Positions 20,094 through 28,425 of a stretch of DNA of 64,000 nt are shown piece after piece. Made by a program: the position numbers and the translations under genes. The stretch covers positions 248,001 through 312,000 of the forward strand of contig NZ_AOHO01000063.1 in the NCBI RefSeq assembly GCF_000342005.1, given 5' to 3'. This DNA is from Amycolatopsis decaplanina DSM 44594. Its GTDB lineage: Bacteria; Actinomycetota; Actinomycetes; Mycobacteriales; Pseudonocardiaceae. How positions within the stretch are numbered: position 1 is the first letter of the stretch; every line of letters begins with the position of its first letter. A model generated the notes under the pieces. That model worked only from the letters and a program-made list of their open reading frames with translations, was not told where the DNA came from and ran no database searches.

Positions 20094-22627
20094 TGCTGCG
20101 ACTCGCCTTCCGGACCTTGCGCCTGCGCAAGGGCGGCTTCATCGGCACCTTCATCGCCGTCTTCTTCGGCGCGCTGATCGTCGCCTCCTGCGGTGGCCTG
20201 ATGGAGACCGGGATCCGCGGCAACGCGGAACCGCAGCGCCTGGCCGCCGCCCCGATCGTCGTCACCGGCGGCCAGACCTTCGAAATGCCCAAGGACGACC
20301 CGGCCTCCCTCGACGCCGATGACAAACGCAAGTTCGAGGACGCGCGGCTTCCCGAGCGCGTCCGGCTCGACGACGGGCTCGTCTCCCGCCTGCGGTCCGT
20401 CCCCGGTGTCTCGGACGTCGTCGGCGAAGTGAGCTTCCCGCTCGCGACAGGCGGTCAGCCCGCCTTCGGCCACGCCTGGGATTCCGCCGCGCTGACCCCG
20501 TACGCGCTGGTCGCGGGTACTGCGCCCGCCGCGGGCGAGGTCGTCGTCGAGGCCAAGTCGGGCCTGAAGCCCGGTGACCGGGTCGACGTCGCCGCGCGCG
20601 GCAAGATCGAGTCGTTCCGGGTCGCCGGCGTGGCCGGTGCGCCGCGCTCGATCACGCAGGCCGCCGTGTTCTTCTCCGCCACTGACGCCGCCCGGCTCTC
20701 CGGGTATCCCGGCAAGGCCGACACCATCGGTGTCTTCACCAAGCCCGGCGCCGACGTCGAAGCGGTGCAGGCGAAGGTCGCCGAGGTCGCGACCGGAGCG
20801 AACGTCCTGACCGGCATCGATCGCGGTGTCGCGGAGTTCCCCGAGGCCGATTCGAGCGGGACCAACCTGATCGTCATCGCCGGAGTGGCGGGCGGGCTTT
20901 CGGTGATGGTCGCGATGTTCGTCGTCGCGAGCACGCTCAGCCTGTCCACCCAGCAGCGCTCCCGTGAACTCGCCCTGATGCGGGCCATCGGCACGACCCC
21001 GCGCCAGCTCCGGCGCATGGTGCTCGGCGAGGCGCTGGCCGTCGGCCTGCTCGCGACCGCGCTCGCCGCCGTGCTGGGCCCGTTCCTCGGTGAATGGCTC
21101 TTCGGGCAGCTCGTCGAAAACGCCGTCGCCCCGGCGGTTCTGCGGTTCTACCAGGGCTGGCTGCCCGCTGTCGTCGGCGCGGGCGCCGCGATGCTCGCGG
21201 TGTTCATCGCCGCCTTCGTGGCAGGTCGCCGGGCCGGGAAGATCCGGCCGACCGAGGCGCTCGCCGAGGCCGCGGTCACCCGCCGTTGGCTGACCCCGAC
21301 GCGTGTCGTGCTCGCCGCGCTCTGCTTCGGCGGCGGCACCGCGCTGGCCATCGTGACCGTCGCGGTGATGACCGGACCGGTCGCGGCCAGCACCGCCGGG
21401 CCCGCGGTGATCCTCTGGGCGATCGGCGTCGCGATGATCACCCCCGGCGTCGCGAAGGTGATGACGGCGATCCTGCAGTGGCCGATGCGCCTGCTCGGCG
21501 GAATCGACGCGCGCCTCGCCGTGCTCAACACCCGGGCGGGCATCGTCCGGGCGGCGGGCGCGGTCACCCCGATCATGCTCGCCGTCGGGATCGCGACCGC
21601 GAACATCTACCTGCAGACCACCCAGCAGGAACTGGCGAACCAGGCCTTCACCGAGGACATCCGCGCGGATGCCGTGATCGGTTCCGCGGCGGGCGGGCTG
21701 TCCCCGGATCTCGTCCAGCGGATCCAGGCCGTCCCCGGTGTCGCCGGAGCCTCCGAGTACGTCACCAGCAACGTGTTCCTCGAAACGCCGTACGACAGCT
21801 CGGACGAGGGACGCCCGGCGATCGGCCTCACCGCGTCCGGCGCGAACACGACGATCGACACCAAGGTGACCCAGGGCGACCTGAAGGCGCTGACCGGCAG
21901 GACCATCGCGCTCCCCGACGTCTACGCGAAGGACTTCAACCGCGGCGTCGGCGACACGGTGAGCCTGCGGCTCGGTGACGGCACCCCGGTCGACGTCAAG
22001 GTCGTCGCGGTGATCAGCCAGCGGCCCGGTTTCGAGAGCCTGCTGCTCCCGGCCGGTCTCCTCGCTCCGCACACCACCGCCGGACTCGCGCCGCAGATGC
22101 TGGTCCGCGCCGCCCCGGACGTCGATCCGGCGGCGCTCACCGAGCGGCTTCGCGAGGCGACGGCCGGGTTGCCGGTGTCCGTCGGCGACCGGGACGCGCT
22201 CGTCGCGGCGCACGCGAAGGACCAGGCCGTCGGCGCGTGGGTGAACTACCTGCTGGTCGGGATGATCATCGCCTACACGGTGATTTCGGTCGCCAACACG
22301 CTCGTGATGGCGACCGTGCGGCGGCGCCGCGAGTTCGGCCTCCAGCGGCTCACCGGTTCGACCAGGGCGCAGGTGCTGCGGATGGCCGGTTTCGAAGGCG
22401 GGCTCGTCGCGCTGGTCGGGATCGTCCTCGGCACCGTCGTCTCGGCGGGCGCGATCGTCCCGTTCTGCCTGGTGGCGGCCGATTCCCTGCTGCCGATGGG
22501 CTCCCCGCTGATCTACCTGTCCATCATCGGGATCGCCGCGGCGCTCGCGCTGGTGGCGACTCTGGTCCCGGCCTGGGCGGCGACCCGCGGTCAAGCCGTC
22601 GACGCGGTGACGTCCGGCAATGACTAG
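20090..22627 (+). CDS. FtsX/MacB-type ABC transporter permease (duplicated)
   Basis: This 845-residue membrane protein contains two FtsX-like halves. One is around residues 250-420 (VMVAMFVVASTLSLSTQQRSRELALMRAIG). The other is at the C-terminus (VNYLLVGMIIAYTVISVANTLVMATVRRRREFGLQRLTG). Each is preceded by an extracellular MacB-type domain. The paired R-E-x-x-L-x-R-x-x-G/T motifs are the coupling helices for the ATPase encoded immediately upstream. GTG 20090 and ATG 20093 are both possible starts; either overlaps the ATPase stop. The pair probably forms an export or mechanotransmission complex. Confidence 0.92.
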   Translation: MMLRLAFRTLRLRKGGFIGTFIAVFFGALIVASCGGLMETGIRGNAEPQRLAAAPIVVTGGQTFEMPKDDPASLDADDKRKFEDARLPERVRLDDGLVSRLRSVPGVSDVVGEVSFPLATGGQPAFGHAWDSAALTPYALVAGTAPAAGEVVVEAKSGLKPGDRVDVAARGKIESFRVAGVAGAPRSITQAAVFFSATDAARLSGYPGKADTIGVFTKPGADVEAVQAKVAEVATGANVLTGIDRGVAEFPEADSSGTNLIVIAGVAGGLSVMVAMFVVASTLSLSTQQRSRELALMRAIGTTPRQLRRMVLGEALAVGLLATALAAVLGPFLGEWLFGQLVENAVAPAVLRFYQGWLPAVVGAGAAMLAVFIAAFVAGRRAGKIRPTEALAEAAVTRRWLTPTRVVLAALCFGGGTALAIVTVAVMTGPVAASTAGPAVILWAIGVAMITPGVAKVMTAILQWPMRLLGGIDARLAVLNTRAGIVRAAGAVTPIMLAVGIATANIYLQTTQQELANQAFTEDIRADAVIGSAAGGLSPDLVQRIQAVPGVAGASEYVTSNVFLETPYDSSDEGRPAIGLTASGANTTIDTKVTQGDLKALTGRTIALPDVYAKDFNRGVGDTVSLRLGDGTPVDVKVVAVISQRPGFESLLLPAGLLAPHTTAGLAPQMLVRAAPDVDPAALTERLREATAGLPVSVGDRDALVAAHAKDQAVGAWVNYLLVGMIIAYTVISVANTLVMATVRRRREFGLQRLTGSTRAQVLRMAGFEGGLVALVGIVLGTVVSAGAIVPFCLVAADSLLPMGSPLIYLSIIGIAAALALVATLVPAWAATRGQAVDAVTSGND

Positions 22628-22673
22628 AGCTACCGTCGAAGGACCCCGCGGGCCGTGTGTAAGACTCTCGGCC

Positions 22674-23237
22674 GTGGCGTACCCCGGGTTGGATCAAGCG
22701 GCGAAACTCGAACTGGCGAGACTGGTCGGCGAGCTCGCCGTCGTGCACGGCAAGGTGACCTTGTCCTCTGGCAAGGAAGCCGACTACTACATCGACCTCC
22801 GGCGGGCGACGCTGCATCACGCGGCCGCGCCGCTCATCGGGAAGCTGCTCCGTCAGCTCACCCACGACTGGGACTACGTCGCCGCCGGCGGCCTGACCCT
22901 CGGCGCGGACCCGGTGGCGCTGGCGATGCTGCACTCCGCGGCGACCGACGGCGTCGTGCTCGACGCGTTCGTGGTCCGGAAGGCCGTCAAGGAGCACGGC
23001 ATGCAGCGCCGGATCGAAGGCGTCGAGGTGCTGGGGCAGCGCGTGCTGGCCGTCGAGGACACCTCGACCACCGGCGGCAGCGTGCTCACCGCCGTCGAGG
23101 CGCTGCGCGAGGCCGGAGCGAACGTGGTCGGTGTCGCGACGGTCGTCGACAGGGACACCGGAGCACGAGAGGCCATCGAGAAGGAAGGCCTCGAATACCG
23201 TTACATTCTGAACAAGGACGATCTCGGTCTGTCCTGA
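22674..23237 (+). CDS. pyrE: Orotate phosphoribosyltransferase PyrE
   Basis: PyrE joins orotate and PRPP to orotidine 5'-phosphate in pyrimidine synthesis. From the GTG at 22674 (VAYPGLDQAAKLEL) the protein has 187 residues, normal for actinobacterial PyrE. It carries LSSGKEADYYIDLR near the N-terminus, FVVRKAVKEHG, and the PRPP-binding signature VLAVEDTSTTGGS near residue 125. The frame is open upstream to 22620, but that would add 18 residues unlike the family. It is followed by a strong intrinsic terminator. Confidence 0.93.
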   Translation: MAYPGLDQAAKLELARLVGELAVVHGKVTLSSGKEADYYIDLRRATLHHAAAPLIGKLLRQLTHDWDYVAAGGLTLGADPVALAMLHSAATDGVVLDAFVVRKAVKEHGMQRRIEGVEVLGQRVLAVEDTSTTGGSVLTAVEALREAGANVVGVATVVDRDTGAREAIEKEGLEYRYILNKDDLGLS

Positions 23238-23254
23238 GTAATACGGTCCCGAAG

Positions 23255-23294
23255 GGGGCATCCTCCGTGTGCGAACGGAGGATGCCCCTTTTTT
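23255..23294 (+). terminator. Intrinsic terminator after pyrE
   Basis: A GC-rich stem, GGGGCATCCTCCG paired with CGGAGGATGCCCC, is followed by six T residues (23289-23294), a textbook Rho-independent terminator. It is the only one with a clear U-tract that I found in the window. Confidence 0.92.
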
Positions 23295-23357
23295 CGTGAG
23301 CGTTTCTCGATACGAAAGGGGTAACGTCGCTGGTAGGGGTGTGAAAGGGGGCTTGAG

Positions 23358-23750
23358 GTGGCGGGTTTCCTGGCGAACGTGACAGTCGCGGTGCACATTT
23401 TCGCGCTGTTGTTCATCGGATTCGGTGGTTTTCTCGCGTGGCGGTGGCCGAAGGTGATCTTCGTGCATGTGTTCTTCGCCGCATGGGGGGTGCTCGTCAA
23501 CGTCTTCCCCTGGCCGTGTCCGCTGACGGCCGCCGAGAACTACTTCCGTCACCAACAGGGCCTCGGTGACCTGCCCGGCGGCTTCAACGCCTACTACCTC
23601 TACGACACCGTGTTCCCGCGCTCGTCGCTGCCGGTCGTCGTCGTGATCGCGATGGCGACGGTGATCATCTCCTACATCGGCGCGTACCAGCGCCGGCGTC
23701 ACCGCCACCACGACGGGGACGCACCGGCGCACCGCGTCAGCATGGGCTGA
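23358..23750 (+). CDS. DUF2784 integral membrane protein
   Basis: This small protein (130 residues) has about four hydrophobic helices and a basic His/Arg-rich cytoplasmic tail (RRRHRHHDGD). The N-terminal pattern (VAVHIFALLFIGFGGFLAWRW) and WPCPLTAAEN segment match the DUF2784 family, whose function is unknown. The GTG start follows AAAGGGGG. It stands between the pyrE terminator and a tRNA/rRNA methyltransferase gene 14 bases downstream. Confidence 0.85.
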   Translation: MAGFLANVTVAVHIFALLFIGFGGFLAWRWPKVIFVHVFFAAWGVLVNVFPWPCPLTAAENYFRHQQGLGDLPGGFNAYYLYDTVFPRSSLPVVVVIAMATVIISYIGAYQRRRHRHHDGDAPAHRVSMG

Positions 23751-23764
23751 GTGACAATCCTCGG

Positions 23765-24418
23765 GTGAACTCGGAAGAAGCCGGCCCCACCGAATGGGTG
23801 GCGCGGGAAGAGGTCGGCGTCGGTCCGTGGGAGGGCGAGTGGCCCGCGGACGAGCGCTACGACCCGGAACTCCTGGCGAACGGCGACCGCCGCAACGTCG
23901 TCGACCCGTACCGCTATTGGCGGCGCGAAGCCATCGTGTCCGATGTGGACGGACGACGGCACCCGTTCCACGTGGCTATCGAGAACTTCCAGCACGACCA
24001 CAACATCGGCACCGTGGTCCGGACGGCGAACGCGTTCGCCGCGGCGGCGGTGCACATCGTCGGACGGCGGCGATGGAACCGGCGCGGCGCCATGGTGACC
24101 GACCGCTACCAGCACCTTCTCCACCACGAGGACGTCAACGGGCTGCTGACCTTCGCCGCGACGGAAGGGCTCGCCGTGGTCGCCGTCGACAACACTCCCG
24201 GTTCGCGGCCCGTCGAGACCGCCGAGCTGCCGCGCGAGTGCGTCCTGCTGTTCGGCCAGGAGGGACCGGGGTTGTCGGCCGAGGCGCAGAAGACGGCGTC
24301 GCTGGTCGTTTCGATCGCGCAGTTCGGCACGACCCGCTCGATCAACGCCGGTGTCGCCGCCGGGATCGTCATGCACGCCTGGGTCCGGCAGCACGCCGAC
24401 CTCGCCCAGGCCTGGTGA
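23765..24418 (+). CDS. SpoU/TrmH-family RNA 2'-O-methyltransferase
   Basis: The 217-residue protein transfers a methyl group from S-adenosylmethionine to a ribose 2'-hydroxyl of tRNA or rRNA. The three SPOUT motifs are present: NIGTVVRTANAFAAAAVHIVG (motif 1), LLFGQEGPGLS (motif 2) and SIAQFGTTRSINAGVAAGIVMH (motif 3, the trefoil-knot signature). The GTG start is preceded by little ribosome-binding sequence. The target nucleotide is not deducible. A palindromic repeat with three arms begins 3 bases after its stop. Confidence 0.9.
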   Translation: MNSEEAGPTEWVAREEVGVGPWEGEWPADERYDPELLANGDRRNVVDPYRYWRREAIVSDVDGRRHPFHVAIENFQHDHNIGTVVRTANAFAAAAVHIVGRRRWNRRGAMVTDRYQHLLHHEDVNGLLTFAATEGLAVVAVDNTPGSRPVETAELPRECVLLFGQEGPGLSAEAQKTASLVVSIAQFGTTRSINAGVAAGIVMHAWVRQHADLAQAW

Positions 24419-24420
24419 CC

Positions 24421-24527
24421 CCGCAATTAGTCACCTACTTGCGGCATCCCCCCGCGCTTGCCCACCCACCGAGCAGCCGCAAGTAGGTGACTAATTGCGG
24501 GGTCCGCAAGTAGGTGACTAATTGCGG
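24421..24527. repeat. Palindromic repeat family 1, copy B (three arms)
   Basis: Arms at 24421-24444 (CCGCAATTAGTCACC...) and 24477-24500 are perfect inverted copies of 24 bp. A third arm at 24504-24527 directly repeats the second. The element fills the gap between two convergent genes, and the molybdopterin gene stops 2 bases beyond it. Confidence 0.95.
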
Positions 24528-24528
24528 G

Positions 24529-26664
24529 CTACACCGGGGTGACCTCGACCGGGATGCCGTTCAGGACGGCGTTCCCGGACGGGACGTCGAGCAGGGTCTC
24601 GTCGGCGACCAGGTTCGAGTTGACCCCGGCGTGCGCGGCGGCGACCCGTGTGCGCGTCCCGTCGAGGTCGTGTCCCCAGCCGTGCGGCATGCTCACCACG
24701 CCGGGCCGGACGTCCGCCGTGACCTCCACCGGCGCTTCGAGCTTCCCCGCGCGCGACGTCACCGCCGCGCGCCCGCCGTCGGTCAGCCCGAGCCGGGAAG
24801 CGTCGTCCGGGTGCACCTGGACGGTGCACCGGTTCCCGCCGCGCACCAGCGGCGTCAGGTTGTGCATCCACGAGTTGTTCGAGCTCAGGTGCCGCCGCCC
24901 GATCAGCAGCAGACCGCCGTCCGGCGCCTTGTCCAGTTCCGCACGCAGCCGGGGCACGTCCTTCGTGATCGCGTCCGGGGCCAGTTCGACCTTCCCGCTC
25001 GCGGTGGTGAGCACCTCCGGCAGCCGCGGCTTCAACGCGCCGAGGTCGATGCCGTGCGGGGCGGCTTCGAGGTCGGCCAGGCTCAGCCCGTACGGTCCGC
25101 CGCGCAACATCAGGTCGATCATCCGAGCCGGTCCCGTGCGGCCTTCGGCGAGCGAGAGGTTGACGCCGGTGCGTCGCGCCGTCTCACTCGCGACCATCGT
25201 GTCGAAGGCGGCGACGTCGACGTCCGGACCCTGGCCGGCGGCGATCCCCGCCATCCGCAGCAGGGTCACCCACTCCTGCGGCATGTCCGTCTCGAGCGTC
25301 TGCGGTGTCCAGTTCGCGACGTTGCGCACGGCGAGCGCGTACAGCGCGACGTCGTAGTGTGGCCGCTCCAGCGGCGACGGCCCGGGCAGGATGACGTCGG
25401 CGTGCCGCGTGGTCTCGTTGAGGTACACGTCGAGGGAGACCATGAAGTCCAGCTGTCGCAACGCTTCCGTGAGCCGCGCGGAGTTCGGCGTGCTCAGCGC
25501 CGGGTTGCCGCTGATGGTCACCAGCGCCCGCACCTGGCCTTCGCCGGGCGTCTCGATCTCGTCCGCGAGCGTGGCCACCGGCAACTCTCCGAGCACCTCG
25601 GGATACCCGCGCACCCGGCTCGTCCAGCGGCCGCTGGTGAACGGCGAGGACCGGCGCGGCCGCCAGAGGGCGGGCAGCGGGAACATCACGCCGCCTTCGC
25701 GATCGAGGTTGCCGGTGAGCGTGTTGACGACGTCGACCAGCCAGCTCGCGACGGTGCCGTACGACTGCGTCGTGGTCCCCATCCGGCCGTACACCGCGGC
25801 GCGTCCGGCGTCCGCGAGGTCGAGCGCGATGCGGCGGATCTCGGCGGCGTCGATCCCGGCCGCGGGCGCGACCGCCTCCGGCGTGAACGGCTCCGCGAGC
25901 GCGCGCACCTCGTTGACGCCGTTGACGTGCTCACTGGTACAGACGCGGTTCTCCGCGAACAGGACGTTGACCAGCGCGAACAGGAACAACGCGTCGGTGC
26001 CGGGCCGGATCGCGTGATGCTCGTCGGCGAGCCGCGCGGTCCGGGTGCGGCGCGGGTCGAGGACGACGATCTTGCCGCCGCGCTTCTGTATCCCGCGCAG
26101 CCTGCCTCGGGTGTCGGCGGCGGTCATCAGGCTTCCGTTGGACACCAACGGGTTCGCGCCCAGGATGAGCAGGTGCTCAGTGCGGTCGAGGTCGGCTACG
26201 GGAATGGTCTGCGGGTCGCCGAAGAGGTAGCCGGAGGAGAAGTGCTTCGGCATCTGGTCGACCGTGGTCGCGGTGTAGAAGTTCCTGGTGCCCAGTGCTT
26301 TGAAGAACACGCGGCCGTAGAGCACCAGTGCCGCGTTGTGCACCGTCGGGTTGCCGGAGTAGACGGCGACGGCGTTCTTGCCGTGCTCGTCGATGATCGG
26401 CCGGAGCCGTCGGTCGATCTCGGCGAACGCCTCGTCCCAGGTGACCTCGACGAACTCGCCGTCGCGTTTGACCAGCGGCGCGGTGAGCCTGTCCGGGTCG
26501 TGGTGCAGCGCGCCGAGCGAAGCGCCCTTCGGGCAGATGTACCCCTGCGAGAAGACGTCCTCGCGGTCGCCCCGCACTCGGGTGACCAGGCTCGTCTCGT
26601 CGATCGTCACCTCCAGACCGCAGGTGGCTTCGCAGAGTGGGCAGGTCACGTGCGCCGTGGTCAT
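24529..26664 (-). CDS. Molybdopterin-dependent oxidoreductase (FdhA/BisC-like)
   Basis: The 711 residues contain an N-terminal 4Fe-4S motif (CPLCEATCG ... ICPKG) and the molybdopterin guanine dinucleotide domains, including ILGANPLVSNG and a C-terminal MoCoBD barrel (LIGRRHLSSNNSWMHN). At the position where formate dehydrogenases carry Cys or Sec the sequence reads TVDQMPKHF, so it lacks the usual thiolate ligand and is unlikely to be a standard formate dehydrogenase. It probably oxidises or reduces a small molecule in the cytosol. A palindrome at 26696 lies in the divergent promoter region. Substrate unknown. Confidence 0.88.
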   Translation of the reverse strand: MTTAHVTCPLCEATCGLEVTIDETSLVTRVRGDREDVFSQGYICPKGASLGALHHDPDRLTAPLVKRDGEFVEVTWDEAFAEIDRRLRPIIDEHGKNAVAVYSGNPTVHNAALVLYGRVFFKALGTRNFYTATTVDQMPKHFSSGYLFGDPQTIPVADLDRTEHLLILGANPLVSNGSLMTAADTRGRLRGIQKRGGKIVVLDPRRTRTARLADEHHAIRPGTDALFLFALVNVLFAENRVCTSEHVNGVNEVRALAEPFTPEAVAPAAGIDAAEIRRIALDLADAGRAAVYGRMGTTTQSYGTVASWLVDVVNTLTGNLDREGGVMFPLPALWRPRRSSPFTSGRWTSRVRGYPEVLGELPVATLADEIETPGEGQVRALVTISGNPALSTPNSARLTEALRQLDFMVSLDVYLNETTRHADVILPGPSPLERPHYDVALYALAVRNVANWTPQTLETDMPQEWVTLLRMAGIAAGQGPDVDVAAFDTMVASETARRTGVNLSLAEGRTGPARMIDLMLRGGPYGLSLADLEAAPHGIDLGALKPRLPEVLTTASGKVELAPDAITKDVPRLRAELDKAPDGGLLLIGRRHLSSNNSWMHNLTPLVRGGNRCTVQVHPDDASRLGLTDGGRAAVTSRAGKLEAPVEVTADVRPGVVSMPHGWGHDLDGTRTRVAAAHAGVNSNLVADETLLDVPSGNAVLNGIPVEVTPV

Positions 26665-26695
26665 GAAGCACCTCGCGGGTCCGGGGATCGTCCCA

Positions 26696-26713
26696 ACATA
26701 CTGAGCGGTATGT
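26696..26713. promoter_or_regulatory. TetR-type palindrome in the divergent promoter
   Basis: ACATAC-N6-GTATGT lies between the molybdopterin gene (minus) and the GH76-like gene (plus). It is the length and form of a TetR-family operator. The regulator is not adjacent. Confidence 0.6.
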
Positions 26714-26737
26714 CAGTGGGCAAGGGATGATGACGCG

Positions 26738-27760
26738 ATGACTGCTCTCGCCGACCGGGCCGCGACCGCCGAGCGCGCGATTCGCGACCGGCATCTACGC
26801 CGCGTGTGGGGGCTGCCCGGGACCGTGCTCGGCCGCGGCGGCTGGCCGCCCTCGATGGGACAACGTGTCCATTGGCACTGGAACTACTGGTGGCAGGCGC
26901 ATCTGCTGGACACCCTCGTCGACGCGCAATTGCGAGAGCCCTCACCTGATCGACTGAAGCTGATCGACCGGTTCGTGGGGTCCGTGCGGCTGCGCAACTT
27001 CGGTAAGTGGATCAACGACTACTACGACGACATCGCCTGGCTCGGGCTCGCGCTGCAACGCGTGGGGCACCTCGGGCTGGACGTCCGCGGCGGGCTGGAG
27101 GCGATCAGTTCGCGGCTGCGCGAAGGCTGGACCGACGACGCCGGCGGCGGGATCTGGTGGCGTGTCGGCGACGATTTCAAGAACGCGCCCGCGAACGGCC
27201 CGGCCGCGATCTTCCACGCCCGCGAAGGCGCCACGCAACACGCGGAGGGCCTGACCCGGTGGATGACCGAGCGGCTCGTCGATCCGGGGACCGGGCTGGT
27301 GTGGGACGGCCTGCGGGTGGGTGCCGACGAGCTGGTCAAGCATATTTTCACGTACTGCCAAGGAGTTTATCTCGGCGCCTGCCTTGAACTATCCGAAATG
27401 GACAGAGTGGAGCATACGATCCGCGCGGTCGCGGAACATGTCGCGCCGAACGGGGTGATCCGGGGACAGGAGGGCGGCGACGGCGGCCTGTTCGCCGGGA
27501 TCCTGGCCCGGTATCTGGCGCTCGCGGCGCCGCTGCTGCCAAGCGGGGTGGCGCGCGACCTGGTCATCCGGTCGGCCGACGCCTGCTGGTCGGGTGCCAC
27601 CGAGACGCCGGACGGGCCGCTCTTCAGCGCAGACTGGGCGACTCCGGCGCCTTCGCTGCCTTTGGCCCGTGAAGCCCCAGAGCGCGACCTGTCCGTCCAG
27701 GTGAGCGCATGGATGCTCCTGGAAGCCGCGGCCACCCTGGAGCACCGACACCGCAATTAG
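26738..27760 (+). CDS. GH76-family-like glycoside hydrolase, cytoplasmic form
   Basis: The 340-residue protein resembles family 76 (alpha-1,6-mannanase-type) hydrolases. YYDDIAWLGLAL has the adjacent Asp pair used in catalysis. GGGIWW, KNAPANGPAAI and FTYCQGVYLGACLEL match the conserved (alpha/alpha)6-barrel motifs. It has no signal peptide, unlike most characterised family members, so it may act on intracellular mannosides. The last codons, CGC AAT TAG (Arg-Asn-stop), come from a palindromic repeat beginning at 27752. Good family call, uncertain substrate. Confidence 0.82.
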   Translation: MTALADRAATAERAIRDRHLRRVWGLPGTVLGRGGWPPSMGQRVHWHWNYWWQAHLLDTLVDAQLREPSPDRLKLIDRFVGSVRLRNFGKWINDYYDDIAWLGLALQRVGHLGLDVRGGLEAISSRLREGWTDDAGGGIWWRVGDDFKNAPANGPAAIFHAREGATQHAEGLTRWMTERLVDPGTGLVWDGLRVGADELVKHIFTYCQGVYLGACLELSEMDRVEHTIRAVAEHVAPNGVIRGQEGGDGGLFAGILARYLALAAPLLPSGVARDLVIRSADACWSGATETPDGPLFSADWATPAPSLPLAREAPERDLSVQVSAWMLLEAAATLEHRHRN

Positions 27761-27830
27761 TCACCTACTTGCGACACGCGCCAGGACGTATGACGCGCGA
27801 CGGGGTGTCGCAAGTAGGTGACTAATTGCG
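27752..27830. repeat. Palindromic repeat family 1, copy C
   Basis: Perfect 26-bp arms at 27752-27777 and 27805-27830 flank a 27-base loop between convergent genes. The left arm overlaps the 3' end of the GH76-like gene and provides its TAG stop, as in hspR. Confidence 0.95.
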
Positions 27831-27844
27831 TTGGTCGGCGGGGG

Positions 27845-28378
27845 TCACCAGACGTCGCCCGACCGCCAATCGCAGGTGATCTCCCCGTCCAGGTCCAGCG
27901 TGACCCCCACCGGCAGCACGTGGATCGACCCGTCGTCCTCCTTCGTCGCCTCGATGCCCGAAGGCGTCATGGCCGACGAAGTACCGCGCCACAGCAGCCA
28001 GCCACGCGACGCGTAGAACTCCAGCGCGTCTTCGGACGCCGAAAGCGCCCCGAGGTCGTACGCCTTCCGCAGGACTCGCTCCAGCGCGTCCATCATCGCG
28101 GCGCCGTGGCCGCGCCGCCGGTGATCCGACCGGACGGCGACCGCCTCGACATAACCCGTCCGGAGGGTCCGCCCGTCGTGCACGAGCCGCCGCTGGACGA
28201 GTGACGCGTGCCCGATCAGCTCGCCGCCCTCCCAGATCAGCGTGTGCATGCCGCCCAGGGCGTTCTGCCAGTCGTCCTCGCTGAAATCACCGTCGAAGGC
28301 GTCGTCGAGCAGGGCCCGTGCCGCTTCCAGCACGGCGGCGTCGAGGTCGGCGGTGTGCACGGTCCACAGCTCGGTCAT
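27845..28378 (-). CDS. aac(2')-I: Aminoglycoside 2'-N-acetyltransferase, AAC(2')-I type
   Basis: This GNAT enzyme (177 residues) closely follows the mycobacterial AAC(2')-Ic pattern: HTADLD..., DDAFDGDFSEDDWQNALGGMH, LIWEGGELIGHASLVQRRL, GYVEAVAVRSDHRRRGHG (acetyl-CoA binding), YASRGWLLWRGTSS and the C-terminal CDWRSGDVW. The family acetylates the 2'-amino group of gentamicin-type aminoglycosides, but in mycobacteria it is chromosomal and may also serve a housekeeping role. The ATG at 28378 follows GGCGGA and matches the family N-terminus. Confidence 0.9.
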   Translation of the reverse strand: MTELWTVHTADLDAAVLEAARALLDDAFDGDFSEDDWQNALGGMHTLIWEGGELIGHASLVQRRLVHDGRTLRTGYVEAVAVRSDHRRRGHGAAMMDALERVLRKAYDLGALSASEDALEFYASRGWLLWRGTSSAMTPSGIEATKEDDGSIHVLPVGVTLDLDGEITCDWRSGDVW

Positions 28379-28425
28379 TCCGCCATCATCACCCGGCGGC
28401 GGGCTTCTCACCAGCGGGTTGTGAC

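Noticed and set aside
19961..22594. Minus-strand frame of about 877 codons across the ABC permease
   Set aside because: The product is highly charged, low-complexity and lacks motifs; the permease on the plus strand is well supported.
24514..26730. Plus-strand open frame of about 738 codons opposite the molybdopterin enzyme
   Set aside because: The minus-strand protein has iron-sulphur and molybdopterin motifs. The plus-strand product is low-complexity Arg/Val-rich and matches nothing.
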